From: Mixia osmundae IAM 14324
Lineage: Eukaryota > Basidiomycota > Mixiomycetes > Mixiales > Mixiaceae
Direction: 5' to 3'
Assembly: GCF_000708205.1 (NCBI RefSeq)
Contig: NW_014575556.1
Span: 678,267 to 742,266, forward strand
DNA: 64,000 nucleotides
Positions 11,091-23,274 of the stretch are shown one piece after another. Position numbers and translations under genes: made by a program. Under the pieces are notes generated by a model. That model was not told the origin of the DNA. It searched no databases and saw only the letters and a list, made by a program, of their open reading frames with translations. Within the stretch, counting starts at the first letter, position 1. Every line of letters starts with the position of its first letter.

Positions 11091-12944
11091 ATGAGACAGT
11101 CTAGGGTGGCCATTGCGGCCGCAGCAGTGGGTGCATCGCTTGCTTGGGCCCGACCCTCGCCCTCGATCCTGAGCGATCTGCTCGACTCGGCTTCTAGCGC
11201 ATCAGCTTCGATGCAAGGCGTAGCACTTGCGCCTCTCTATACACCCACAAACCCTTCGGGCGAGTTCGCCTCGTCCCAAGTCAACAACCATGGCTCGCCA
11301 AAGGACAACATCATTCCGGATAGCTACCTCATCGTCCTCAAAGACGACCTGACAGATCACCAGATCGAGGCGCACCATCTCGCTGTCGAGCAAGCCCACG
11401 CCGAAGATGTTCAATTCAGGATGAACGAATACACTGCCCAGCGCCAATCTCGTCAGGCTCGGGGCCCAAGACGTCACACCCCTACTGACTTCTCAGCCTC
11501 AGTCAGTGAACTCATGGAAGAGGTAGAATCCATCCTCGAATCCATCACTGGCCCAAGCGAGATCCAAGAGGAGTCCTTCTTTGACTTTGAAGGTCTCAAG
11601 CACAAGATCAAGATGCCCGGCTTCAACGCCTACTCGGGACACTTCTCAGAGCGCGTCCTTGACGCCATCCGAGCTTCGCCTCTCGTCGCCTTTGTCGAAA
11701 AGGACATCACTGTTCAGGCTCTGGACATGCCTCAAGATCCGTCAGTCGGAATTACTGATATCGAAAAGGGCGCTCCCTGGGTCAGTGCAATCGATGCAAA
11801 TCTGGCACTGTGCTGAATAGACACGCCAGGGTCTCGCTCGTATCTCACACCGCAAGCCACTCAGCCTCGGCACTTTCAACAAGTACGAATACGCTCATGA
11901 TGGCGGCGAGGGTGTTGACGTCTACGTCATTGACACGTAAGACACTCTAGCCGTGCACACGGCCCAGACTGACGCTTTTGTACTGACAGTGGCGTCAATA
12001 TCAACCACGAAGAGCTCGAGGGGCGTGCAAAGTGGGGCAAGACTGTCCCTCTGAACGATGTCGACCAAGACGCAAATGGTCACGGCTCTCACTGCGCTGG
12101 AACAATCGCCTCTCGCAAGTATGGCGTCGCTAAGAAGGCCAACATCATCGCAGTCAAGGTGCTCGGCTCGAACGGTTCTGGTACAATGTCCGATGTCGTC
12201 GCTGGCGTCGCATGGGCAGCCACATCCGCCGTCGAGAAGATGAAGTCTGCTGCTGCATCCAACGGAACCCACAAGGGTAGCGTTGCCAACATGTCGCTCG
12301 GTGGCGGCAAGGCCACTTCGCTCGATATTGCCGTCAACCGTGCTGTCAAGGCTGGCCTGCACTTCGCAGTCGCTGCTGGCAACGATAATGCTGATGCTTG
12401 CCGATACTCGCCCGCTGCAGCAGAGGATGCCATCACCGTCGGAGCTTCCACTCTCGGTGACGATCGTGCCTACTTCTCCAACCACGGCTCTTGCGTCGAT
12501 ATCTTTGCTCCCGGTCTCAATATCCTCTCCATCTGGAACAGCGGCAATACGTCGACCAACGTGATCAGCGGCACCTCGATGGCTTCGCCTCACATTGCTG
12601 GCCTGGCTGCCTACTTCCTCAGTCTGTACCCGACCACTTTCTCACCTACGGCCGAAGACTTTGCCGCTGCTGGTGTTCCTATGCCCGCAGAAGCAAAGGC
12701 CTTCCATGAGGCTGCAGAGACGATCGAGCTGTTCTCGTTCGGTACCTGGCAGCGATCGAGCCAGGTCATCATGGATCGTCTTCGCTCATACGCAGGTCGC
12801 AAAGCTACCGCTACGGTCGCCAAGCCGCTTGATCCCAAGGTGCTCAAGAAGAGCATGGAACGTCTCGCCACCAAGGGCGCTCTTGCCGCTCTGCCCGCCA
12901 ACACGATCAACTTGTTGGCCTTCAACAACCAGACTGGCTACTGA
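11091..12944 (+). CDS. Subtilisin-like serine protease, proteinase K/cerevisin type (S8)
   Basis: Predicted 583-residue preproenzyme; exons 11091-11780, 11830-11936 and 11990-12944. It has a signal peptide (about residues 1-21), then an I9 inhibitor propeptide (PDSYLIVLKDDLTDHQIE ... VAFVEKDITVQAL). The catalytic triad is visible: Asp in VYVIDTG (about 265), His in GHGSHCAGTIA (about 297) and Ser in ISGTSMASPHIAG (about 462), with the oxyanion Asn in AAGNDNADAC. A C-terminal extension of about 100 residues follows the peptidase, as in vacuolar proteinase B. It could be vacuolar or secreted. Intron 2 splits the codon next to the active-site Asp. Confidence 0.95.
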
Positions 12945-13143
12945 ACGCCAGTAGACGCCGCTCGCAGCACTTTTTTTCGCATCCATCGACGTGTACGCAA
13001 GATCCCGATCCTTCTGACCTTTCCCTCCAAGACCTGTAGCTCATAGACCCAATCACTCAATCCAGGTTGTCGTTAGCGCGTAGAGCGCACAATTGCAGAG
13101 TTTTGTCACAACATCACACACACAAAGTATACTGAGCTACCTT

Positions 13144-14649
13144 CTAGGCTAGGACTGGGTGTAATTGAGCAATGCGCATGGCGATGTCCTCAGTCTGCCT
13201 GCGCGTCAGTTTGTGCTCTCGACGCAGCTTATGACTCACCATCTGGTTGGCTTGACGGATCCTCATGTCCCATTGTACCGTTGCAGGCGCGTGCACTTGA
13301 TCTTCTTGACGATCGGTCGCTGCTGCTGCGATGCCGACGTTGGAAACAGCAGCCTCGACTTCTTTCGGCTTGACTTCGAATTCGATCAGTCCGCTGACCT
13401 GATTGATCGTCGCACTCAGTCTACCTTGCTGCACCATCGTTCTGGCCAACACTTCGGCAGCAGAAGGGGTGAGTGATAGCAGTAGCCCCAGACCAGTACA
13501 TGTGATGTTGAGGTAGAGCTTGGATGCGCTCAGTAGGTTATGTTCCATGATGGCTCGGTCGAGAACGTTCATGGGCGCCCGTCGAGCTGTAGATGGCGCT
13601 GCCCGATCCTCATCGGTCTCCGGTATGACGACAGACGACGGCGGTAGCTTGGCTAACTGGTGAGGCTTGAGTGAAGCCGCGAATGCTGTCACTTCTGACT
13701 CTGGGATCATCTGATCGAGGAACATCTTGGACAGAACCGCATAGAAAGGCGTCTGCGCAGAACGCTCATCCCTGAAGAGCGATGACAATGCACGGGAGCG
13801 AATCGGTCCAGCGGGTGCAAGGATGGCGCATGTGATGGCTTGTTGTCTGACGAGCAGCGTCAGCAACGCGCTGCGCGGTGAGGAGCAAGCTTGCTTACAG
13901 AAAGATCAAACGCTCCTCTTCGTCAATTTCGACGGCAAAGCTGAGATTATGATACTTTGTCGTCGCTTCGTTGAACTTGCGTTGCGAGTCGAGGATGCGC
14001 GCTTGACACAGCCGATAAGAGACTGCGTGGCAGCTCAGCAATTGACGCGATCGCAGCGTCGCAGACTTACGCTGCGTGGCAATGTCGGTAGAGGTGTGAA
14101 TGATGAGTGAGGCCCGATTGAACGGACCTTCTGCTGATACAGAGTCGTCGTCCTCGAGGAACAAGCGAACAGCGCGCATGTAGAGCTGCAGCTTGTACTC
14201 GTCCGTGGCTCTGCGCGCCCCACGTCAGCGGCATGGTTGGAGTCTGAGGTGCAATCTCACCTCTTGCCTGTGTCAACAGAGATCGACAGCAGTGCCTTGG
14301 CGGCGCTCGACCAGTCCTCTTCCTCCTCGAGCACTCGAGCCAGCTTCTCCCTCAAGCCAGCCAATTGATCTTCATATCCGACTTGACGCGCAGACAGACT
14401 GTCCAACGTAGCTTCGACGATCGTACGGCGTTGAGAGGCATCTTTGACGCCGTCGAGCCAGAGCAGGACTTCGTCGAGTAGCTGACGAGAGGCGACAGGT
14501 CCAACGCTGTCGTCTAAGCTTGAATGTACGAGTCCTTGGATCTGAGCTGTCGCATTGCTTGCGGGATCGATGGAGCGCAATGCTTCGATGAGTGCCTGTC
14601 CTCGCTTGCCCTGAGGCAGCTTGCCGATCTCTGAGAGACCCGCCGCCAT
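13144..14649 (-). CDS. CSN4: COP9 signalosome subunit 4 (PCI domain)
   Basis: Predicted 436 residues; exons 14649-14262, 14211-14071, 14022-13899, 13846-13240 and 13194-13144. Helical repeats lead to the CSN4 signature YRLCQARILDSQRKFNEA and the PCI/winged-helix part (MIPESEV, GLIEFEV). The complex removes NEDD8 from cullins. Intron 3 splits LQQAITCAIL and its acceptor restores the conserved reading. A final 45-nt intron (13195-13239, GTGAGT donor, CTGAC branch) is a multiple of three without a stop, so retention would only add 15 residues. The family call is secure; the last intron is probable. Confidence 0.92.
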
Positions 14650-15402
14650 CGATGACCGCCTGAGCTTGAGAGCAGGCTACGTTTGTCGCGTGGCAGCAAA
14701 GAGCAGAGCTGCTCGCCCTCGCAGCGACTGCCTGTCCACTGGCACGCACGGAGCTCACAGCCGTTCGGTCGATCGCCTGGGGTCCACGTTGGGCTTCGCA
14801 CCGCCGCTTGCAGGGTGACATAAGCCAAAGGCAACGCTACGACGGCGCAATCAAGCAGCACCGTTGGGGGCCCGTCAGATAGCCTCATAGACAGGACCGC
14901 TGCTCCTGCTCTCTCGTCATACAGCTCAAGAGAGACGCAGTCGAGTGGGCGTACAAAGTCGAGCGACAGTCGTGCCACTCTCGCTCGCTCAAGCGCCAGT
15001 CGCAGCTCGCCGCGCAAATCAGAGGCAAGCGATTCTAGCGGCGATAGCGCTCGGTCTGCTTCTTCTGGCTCGGACGGCGAAGACGAAAGAGAGCAAGACG
15101 GCTCAAAAGTTGACTTGAGAGACGTTTACGGCTCTCAGTTCTTTCATCCTCCTGCACCTGTCGCGTCAGGTCGACTCACTCCTCTTGCTACCAATCTGCA
15201 GAGAGGCTCGCCTTTCCAAGCTGACCTCTTCGATCACGATCCCGTGACAGCTAGTCCAGACGACAACGCAAGCTCTGCGGGACAGTCTGCGTCGACCGCC
15301 TCAACGCCGACACTTCAGAGCACAGAATTTGAGCCACAACCTCGCAAGCTCAACACAAAGCTGTCGAAAGAGCCACTCGCTCCTGTGAAGGCGACTGCCA
15401 AC
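14650..15402. other. CSN4 upstream region / possible 5' coding extension of the glycosidase gene
   Basis: No confirmed gene start lies in this 753-bp stretch. On the plus strand the glycosidase frame stays open from 14824 to 15402 without an ATG and encodes Ser- and acid-rich sequence (for example SGSDGEDEREQDG near 15070). It may be the end of a first exon I cannot locate, or long 5' UTR. The minus strand also has an open frame without an ATG, which I take to be a shadow. Confidence 0.4.
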
Positions 15403-18400
15403 ATGTCTACAAAGTCTACTCCGACGGCGTCTCCTACGGGTCCCGCTGATGGTGCATCCAATTATCTCGAGTCCCAAGGCCACAAGCCAAAAGGGGTCTC
15501 TGCTACCACAACGAGCGGTCCCGGCAGACCGCCTCTTCAGCCGAAAGGCGGCAAGCCATTCTCCGCACGACACTACAACCATCCGCAGATGAAGCCTTTT
15601 CCTGCGCCAGGTCTCAAATTACGTCATTCTCACCGCGCACATGCCAGCACAGCTTCGACCGATGGCGAACAAGACCCGAGATCGACCACACTCGAGGGCG
15701 ACACGAGCATAGAAGAGTTCAGACTCAAGGAAGATGAAAAGAAGAAGAAGCACTGGAAGCGATGGGGTCCTTATCTCTCTGAACGTCAATGGGTAAGTGA
15801 AGATCGTACTTCAGCTGCCGATGCTGATCTCGGTCTTTTACCAATAGGCCACAGTACGCGAGGACTATTCTGCCAATGGCGATGCATGGTCGCATTTTCC
15901 TCACGATCACGCACGCTCACGAGCTTATCGATGGGGCGAAGACGGCATTGCCGGTTTGTCCGACAACCATCAGCGCCTCTGCTTCTCCCTCGCACTCTGG
16001 AACGGCAAGGACGAGATCCTCAAGGAGCGCATGTTCGGTGTCACGGGTCATCAAGGCAATCACGGCGAAGATGTCAAGGAAATCTACTATTATCTTGACT
16101 CCACGCCCACTCATTCGTACATGAAGTTCCTCTACAAGTACCCTCAGGCGGCGTATCCATATCGCCAGCTCGTCGAAGAGTCCCAAAATAGGTCTCGCGA
16201 AGTCAACGAGTTCGAGATCACTGACACTGACGTCTTTGACGATGATCGATACTGGGATGTCTACGTCGAGTACGCCAAAGACGAAGACAACGTCGACGGC
16301 TACTCCATCAGAATCACAGCATACAATCGGGGTCCCGATCCCGCCGACCTACATATCATCCCGCAGCTCTTCTTCCGCAACACGTGGTCATGGCCCAAAG
16401 AGCGCCCAACAGGCAAAAAGATGCCTTCACTTCGTCAGCTTTCAGACACTTGCATCCAAGCAGATCACGAGACACTCGGCCGCTTCTATCTCCATTGCAA
16501 TTCTTCGCCTTCGCCTGCAGCCGCTCCACTTTCAAAGAAAGACGGTCCTGCAGAGGTCGAAGGCGTCGTCATGCCAGAACTGCTCTTCACGGACAACGAC
16601 ACAAACTTCAAGCGTCTTTACAACGGCAATAACGTCGTGCCTTATGTCAAGGACGCTTTCCACGATCACATTGTGCCCGGTCACCGACCAGCGCTGCCAA
16701 AGCGCGAAAAAGCGAAGAAACCCGAACAGGACTCCGAATCAGCCGATGGCGATAGCACACCCAATGTTACCGATGAGGAAATTGAAGACGACCGTATCTT
16801 CGTCAATCCTGAGAAAGTAGGCACAAAGGCCGGCGTGCATTACACCTTCAAAGCTGTGCCTCCTAACGGCGGATGCGCTGTTGTCCGTGTCAAGCTCACC
16901 AACGAAACTGCCGAAGACGACCAAGCTGCAAACGACGAAGAAAAGTTTGATGCCGTCATCGAAGAACGTCGTCTAGATTCCGACGAGTTCTACTCCCGCT
17001 TCGATTCAGGCGGACTGAGCGATGATCTGAAGAACATCATGCGACAGGCTCTTGGCGGCATGCTATGGACGAAGCAATTCTACTACTTTGTGCAGAAGGA
17101 ATGGATCGAAGGCGATCCTGGTCAGCCGCCACCTCCGCCAGAGCGCAAATACGTTCGCAACAGGGTGAGGCCTGCTTTTCATTGCGCACGTGGGGACTAC
17201 TGACTTGCACGAGCAGGATTGGAAGCACTTGTACATCGACAACATTCTGTCGATGCCTGATAAGTGGGAGTATCCTTTCTTCGCCGCGTGGGACACAGCC
17301 TTTCACTGCATTCCCCTCGCCATGGTCGATCCCGCATATGCCAAAAATCAGCTCGATCTCATGACGCGAGAGTGGTATATGAAGCCCGATGGTGCCCTGC
17401 CTGCTTACGAATGGAATTACGGCGACGTCAATCCGCCGGTCCATGCCTGGGCAACGTTCCGTGTTTTCAAAATCGAGCGCAAGATGCACGGACGAGAGGA
17501 CATCAACTTCCTTGAGCGAGTGTTTCAGAAGCTACTCATCAACTTTACGTGGTGGGTCAATCGCAAAGATGCGGGAGGCAACAATGTCTTCGAAGGCGGA
17601 TTCCTTGGTCTAGACAACATTGGCTTGTTCAATCGCTCCGAGCCGCTGCCGACCGGAGGTACGCTGCGCCAAGCCGATGGTACAGCGTGGATGGGCTTCT
17701 ACGCTCTGAACATGCTCAATATGGCGCTCGAGCTGGCGAAGCACAACAAGAACTACGAAGACATTGCTTCCAAGTTTTTCGAGCATTTTTTGTTCATTGC
17801 CGATGCTATGACTTTCAAAGGCGCCGAAGAAGCTGACGAGACGCTTTGGAATGAGGAAGACGGATTCTACTATGACTGCATCAATTGGGGACCTGGCAAA
17901 TCACGTCAGCTCCCTGTGCGATCACTTGTCGGCCTTATCCCTCTGTATGCAACTTTGACGCTCGAGCCCAGCACAATCAAGCGGTTCCCTGGTTTCAGCA
18001 AACGTCTCAACTGGTTCCTCGAGAATCGTACATCGATGGCTCATCGTAATATCGCAAACATGAAAGGTTGGCAATATGTCTTTATACCTCGATCCGTAAT
18101 GACGCCTCCTGTCTTCGACAGCCAAGGGCAAGGGCGATCGCCGCTTGCTGGCTTTCGCGAGCGAGGAGCGCATGAAGCGAATCCTGCAGCGCATGCTTGA
18201 CGAGCAAGAGTTCCTCTCGCCGTATGGCATTCGATCGTCAGTCATTCGACCCGTCTCATCAGCTTTGCTGATCTCCTTGCAGGCTTTCACTCGCTCACAA
18301 GGACAACCCTTACTCGATGGAAGTCAATGGCGAGCGCTTCTCCGTCGAGTATTGGCCGGGAGATTCGAAGTCGGGCATGTTTGGTGGCAACAGCAATTGG

Positions 18401-18931
18401 CGTGGACCGATCTGGCTGGCGGTCAACTTCCTCCTCATCGAATCCTTGCAACGCTTCCATCAATACTATGGCAACAAAGTCAAGATCGAATGCCCGACAG
18501 GCTCAGGCGACGAGATGACACTGGCCAACGTAGCAGAAGAACTACAGCATCGTCTTGCTCACTTGTTTGCCCGTGATCGTGATGGTAACCGGGCATGCAA
18601 CGGAGGCTCAGATAAGCTCAATCGTGATCCACACTTCCGCGATCATGTTCCCTTCCACGAGTTCTTCAACGGCAGCTCGGGATCGGGCCTTGGTGCAAGT
18701 CATCAGACAGGATGGACGGGTCTCATCGCGTACTTGATCTGGCAGAGCGGAGCTTCTGCAAGACTACCTCGCACGCCGCGCACGCCACGATCGACTGCAG
18801 CGTTCTACTTTGACGAGTCAGTACCAGGAACAGACACAGAATTCGGCACACCCGGTGGAAGCGAATTCGGCGACTCTACAGATGGCTTTGACGTCCAATC
18901 GACGGGAGAGCTGTCTCCAGATGAGCTATAG
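15403..18931 (+). CDS. GH63-type six-hairpin glycosidase, YMR196W-like
   Basis: Exons 15403-15792, 15848-17164, 17217-18066, 18122-18236 and 18283-18931. The first in-frame ATG (15403) is used, but the frame is open upstream. After a Ser/Pro-rich leader the catalytic region begins at [18 protein letters not shown]. It continues with [50 protein letters not shown] and [14 protein letters not shown]-like blocks, then [19 protein letters not shown] and [14 protein letters not shown] near the end. These match the fungal YMR196W family in the glucosidase-I/mannosylglycerate-hydrolase clan of (alpha/alpha)6 enzymes. No signal peptide is seen, so it is probably cytosolic; the substrate is unproven. 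The C-terminus (DEL) is acidic and Ser-rich. Confidence 0.88.
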
Positions 18932-19074
18932 ACACAAAAGATGCAATTTGCCCATGTGGATCGTGTGTGACGCGCTCGGTCAGAATGACGTGACAAGTCG
19001 CGTGTGTAACGCGTCGCGCGTCGTACTGGAGGTGCTCACAACTTGGCACTCTAGCTCGCATATACGGGACCAAG

Positions 19075-21214
19075 ATGACGCTGCATCGCTCCGCATTGCG
19101 ACTGCAGCTGTCCAATCGCGCGACACTCGACTCTGCTAGCGCGGGCAGCGCGCAGCTCAACGGAGCAGACGCACGAACGCCCAGCGCTAGTCCTGAAGAG
19201 AACAAACGAGGCTATTTCGACATCATGCCACGATTAGACACTAGCTCGCTGGCGAGCACAGCTTGTGAGGAAGTCAAGACACCGCTGCCCCGCACACCCA
19301 ACACTCTCTTTGGAGTGCTTCATGGCCATGCTGGCTTGCAAAACAACAACGATGACGGGGTTACCGAACCCTCGGCACTGAGCACGACTTACCTCACCGC
19401 CGGCGATCTCAACGGAGCAACATCTGGTATGATCACGCCGACTTATGGCCTTGCACCGCACACACCTCTGCCCTACGCACTCAAGGACGGCTACCATACC
19501 CCGACCGTTGATGTATTCGGCTCTTCGACCGCCATGACACCCAACTTTGCCTTTGGCAGGGCTGCTCTCAGTCGGACTGGCTCGCGACCTTCGATGGGTC
19601 TCAGACGCACTTCCTCCATGTTCAGCGCTGGCATGAATATCTCTGATGACGAGGAAGAAGAGGCCGACGCGCTCCTGCAAGCGCGACTGGCGCGCCGTCG
19701 CCGCTCACTGCATGCTCGGACGGGCTCGACATCCTCTACGGCATCCAGCATGAGCGGCTTCGACGATCTCGCACCTCACGCTATGCTTGAGAGCGAAGAA
19801 AGTGAGGAAAGCCTAGAGGACAAGGAGATGCAGACCGAATGGACGCCTTACGAGCGAGATATTCTCGCATCCGTATGTAGCCTTGATGGTCTCATCACGA
19901 TCAGAGCTGATGGCGATGACAGACATATGATGCGTACATCGACAAGATTGCACGCAGTGGAACACCCTTCACAGGCGTGCCACCCAGCCAGACACTCCAT
20001 GCTATCGCCCGTCACCTTCTCACCCGGCACGCTGAGCCGATCGTCGAGAGCGGCCAGGCTCGACAGAAATGGCGACACTCTCTTTTTGTCACGAAGGCGC
20101 GCGTGCTAGCGTTTGCCAAAGCGCGCAAAGCTTTCGAAGACTCACAGCTTGCGCCTGCGCACGAAGCAGGCAATGGCGCTACACCCCGCGCTGCCCAGGA
20201 CACGACAGACGTACAGATGCAGCCCGAAGCAGATGCTGCTCTGGCAACGCTCGCCAAGACCGGCGGAGTGGCTGTAGGACACAGACGAAGGCTCTCGTCT
20301 CAACGCTCGATGGACTTCCTGCCCTATCAGAAAGATACCAATGCGCTCTCCAAGTGAGTCGAGTCTGTCTGAGCTAGCATTCTGCTGATGTGCTGTACAG
20401 ACTGTCGAGTCGTCTGCAGCCCCAAGAGGAGGCCAGCGCGCTCGACAATGCGCATATCTCTCTCATGCGTAGTTTCTCGAGCTCCGCCGTCGCGCCCGCC
20501 CTGACGACTGCCGTCGAGCCGACGCCAAGCTTGCTCAAGCCTAGCGGAGCATCGACTTTCACTTTCGGGACCGGTGCGACGGTCTCAGCTGTGCCCCTTG
20601 GTCTCGAACAGATCGCAAGCATCGTAACGGATGACGCGGACACCAAGAGCAAAGTCACTCCGCCCCGACCGCTCCAGCGCTCTCGCTCCTCGTACGGACA
20701 GACGTCAACGCTGCCTTCCCAAAGAGGTCACAACAAGAAGCCTAGCTTGTCTTCGTCCATCAAGATTCTGTCGAGAGCAGACAAAGCCTTGGCCGAAGAG
20801 AGCGCGTCGACTTATCTGCCCACGCCGCCCGAATCTGCTCGGAAGCACAGCAAGCTCACTTACTTAGACGCGACGAAGAACCGACCTGCCCTCTTCTTGT
20901 CGCCTGCTGATCCGATCATGCCGCAGTTCGGTCGACCTGTCATGTCAAACGATGCAGACGCAGCAGAGGCAAAGAGGCAATGGCGAGCCAACGCGCTCAT
21001 CGACTCGCCCAATTCTGACACGAACGAGTCAAGCCCAGGCGGCCGTACAGATGGATCTGACGAAGCGGACGAGCCATCAGGCAATCGCGCAACGAAGCGC
21101 AAGGCTTCCATCACGCCTCTGACGCCTCAGTTCCTCGAACCTAGCTCGTTCCGCGCGGGCGCAAACCCGACCGAAGGCGGACTGAGAAGTCCGTTCACCG
21201 CTGAGTTTGCATGA
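19075..21214 (+). CDS. Conserved fungal protein of unknown function, phosphoprotein-like
   Basis: Predicted 680 residues; exons 19075-19872, 19923-20353 and 20401-21214, with lengths summing to a multiple of three. Most of the protein is Ser/Thr/Pro-rich disorder with many TP/SP sites (TPLPRTPNTLF, TPPESARK, ITPLTPQF), suggesting regulation by proline-directed kinases. The one ordered-looking block spans intron 1: TPYERDILAS joined to TYDAYIDKIARSGTPFTGVP and a following helix (LHAIARHLL). I do not recognise the domain. A role in cell-cycle or transcription control would only be a guess. Confidence 0.78.
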
Positions 21215-21387
21215 TGCTGTACCTCTCCACACACAGGCTAAGTCAAGCACGACACTCTGTATCGCTCGCAAATGCACTTCTGTCCTTGCACGAACAAGCG
21301 CGTCACTGTCTCTGTTGTATCAGCGACTCAAGCCATAGTCTGCCTCGGTGGACCTCACAAGAAGCAGTCCCATGCCACATGCCGCTG

Positions 21388-21729
21388 TCATGACTCTTCC
21401 TCCTCCTCCTCCGCTTGGCCGCCTTTCCCCTTCTGTTCTATCGCGGTCTGATGTTGTCTGTTGGCGATGAGTTGCTTCTTCTTATGAGCGATCATCGCCT
21501 CCACTCGTTCGTTCGCTCCGTGTAGGTAGAATCCCAGTCCTCCGAAGACGCCCATTGCGGCTGCGTGACCTCCCAGTCCTGACGCTCAGACAGCACGTGA
21601 GCCCGGCTGTCGAGCTGACGTGATGAAGGACCTGCCGTCAAAGACGTTGCGCTTCTGGATGCCAAGCTGCCACATTCGGCAAGCTAGACCGAAGCCGGCC
21701 CAGCCTAGTGTAGACATCAGCACGCTCAT
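21388..21729 (-). CDS. Complex I 14-kDa-type accessory subunit
   Basis: Predicted 94 residues; exons 21729-21636 and 21578-21388. One membrane helix near the N-terminus (TLGWAGFGLACRMWQLGIQ) is followed by KRNVFDG, a second hydrophobic stretch (AMGVFGGLGFYLHGANERVE) and a charged tail. This matches fungal NADH:ubiquinone oxidoreductase subunits of the Neurospora 14-kDa kind, as I recall it. The only splice that joins the two halves in frame uses a GC donor (GCAGGT) with an AG acceptor, a 57-nt intron. It shares a 160-bp divergent promoter with SCM3. The family call is moderate; the GC-AG intron is inferred from frame and homology. Confidence 0.72.
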
Positions 21730-21889
21730 CTCGCTACCGTCGTCTTCCTCGCCGAGGCTGCCGGCTGCCGCTCCTCTCAACAAAATCGCGACTCTCTCGA
21801 GCGCTCTCTGCGACGACGAGACAAAGCAGAGTCGAGACAAAGTCGCGGACTGGTCGGGCAGTTCCTTGCTCGCGGCTCGGCCCGCCAAG

Positions 21890-23274
21890 ATGGCGTTGCC
21901 CGGCTCATCAGGGCTCCAGACGAGTGCAAGCATCCTGATGACACCGCCGCTGACGTCCTCTCAGGTCGATGAAGGTGAAGGTGCCAATGCCGGTTTGCGA
22001 CAAGAGTCGGATGACTCCTTTCAACCTGGCTCGCAGTACAGCCCGGACTCCTCACAGGACGATGAAGAAGAGGACGATTCATTCGAGACCGAGCTGAGCG
22101 ATGGACGGTCAGACTTGACACTCGCGAGCGCACGCTGGTCGGCGCACGAAGCAGCAGGCAGTCCGATGCTGCATCGACAGCTCAGCCCGATCCCCCATCC
22201 GGATACAGAGGCCTCATTCCCAGCCGAAGAATTCGAACAGCACTTCGTCAGTGCCTTACGAACACAGCTAGCAACGCTCGACACGACACCGATAGATCTC
22301 GACGCGCCTGATGCCGCTCTCGAAGTGCCCGGGGAGCCAGACCTGCCACCCGTTCCTCAAGAAGATGTACCTCGTCTGAGATACGAGGCTGCCGTCAAGC
22401 TGCGTACGACGTGGGATGACATTGCTGCAAAGTACAGCCGACCGGAGTACGGTGAAGATCAAGACGATATCATCGATATCGAGACGGGCGATATCATCAA
22501 AGACCGCGGCCGTCTGCGTGCCTTATCTGAGGACCAGAACGATGACGCTAAGCCGGATTATTGGTCCTCACGAGCAACGACAAGCGCAGCATGGACGAGA
22601 CGAGCCAGGGAGACCCGAAGGAAGAGGCGCAAGCTCGGCCGGCCGACGAAGCGCAATGCTGCTTCTGAGGAAGACGAGGTGGATGCCAGCTTGAGCGAAG
22701 AGGATGAGTCGTCTGGTCTCTCGGGCGACAGCATCACGAAAGGTCGTAGGAGAGCGGAGCGTCGCAAGGCGAGAAAGCGGGTATGGAAGAGAGGTCCCTA
22801 CCATACCTCGCACAAGTACCGCTGGCAGCCCGGTCAGAGCGGCGGATCGAAACAGCTCGTCGAATCTGTCTCTACCAAGCCGACAGAACGCCTGCCTGCT
22901 AGTCGGACACCGTCACCGTTCCTAGATGCGCGATATTGGCTGCCCACAATGAGGCCGAGCGCGCCGCCGTACATGCTCGAGCCTAAGCTCGATCCCCTCG
23001 AGCTCCTGCTGAAGGCAAAGTCGGAAACGCCTGCGCCTGTGATGAAAGCGATCAAAACAGAGACTGTCAAGACTGCCCCTGTTCCGGCAAAGCCGGTGCC
23101 GCAGCTCCCGTCGGTCGTTCAAGACGCTCTCAAGCTACTTCACAGACAGAACGCACCTCTGCCTAGCTTACCAGACGCGTTTAGATCTCACTTCAGCAAG
23201 ATTGGGTGAGTGACACGTCGAACATTTCGAGACAGCTGCTGATCGGGAACGACAACAGCAAGGTGACTCAGTGA
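21890..23274 (+). CDS. SCM3: Scm3/HJURP-like centromeric histone CENP-A chaperone
   Basis: Exons 21890-23205 and 23259-23274, about 443 residues. The diagnostic Scm3 block lies near the middle: TTWDDIAAKYSRPEYG followed by DDIIDIETGDIIKDRGRLRA, i.e. the W-x-x-I-x-x-KY helix and the D(I/L)xTGxIxxDxGxL motif that bind CENP-A/H4. The rest is acidic at the N-terminus and strongly basic after the domain (RRARETRRKRRKLGR, RRAERRKARKRVWKRG), consistent with DNA binding. It should deposit CENP-A at centromeres. The last intron adds only KVTQ and makes its end overlap the 3' end of NDUFS6; without splicing it stops at 23209. Confidence 0.85.

Noticed and set aside
14514-15017. Minus-strand frame upstream of CSN4
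   Set aside because: No ATG, frame different from CSN4, and it mirrors the Ser-rich plus-strand frame that continues into the glycosidase, so it is probably a shadow.
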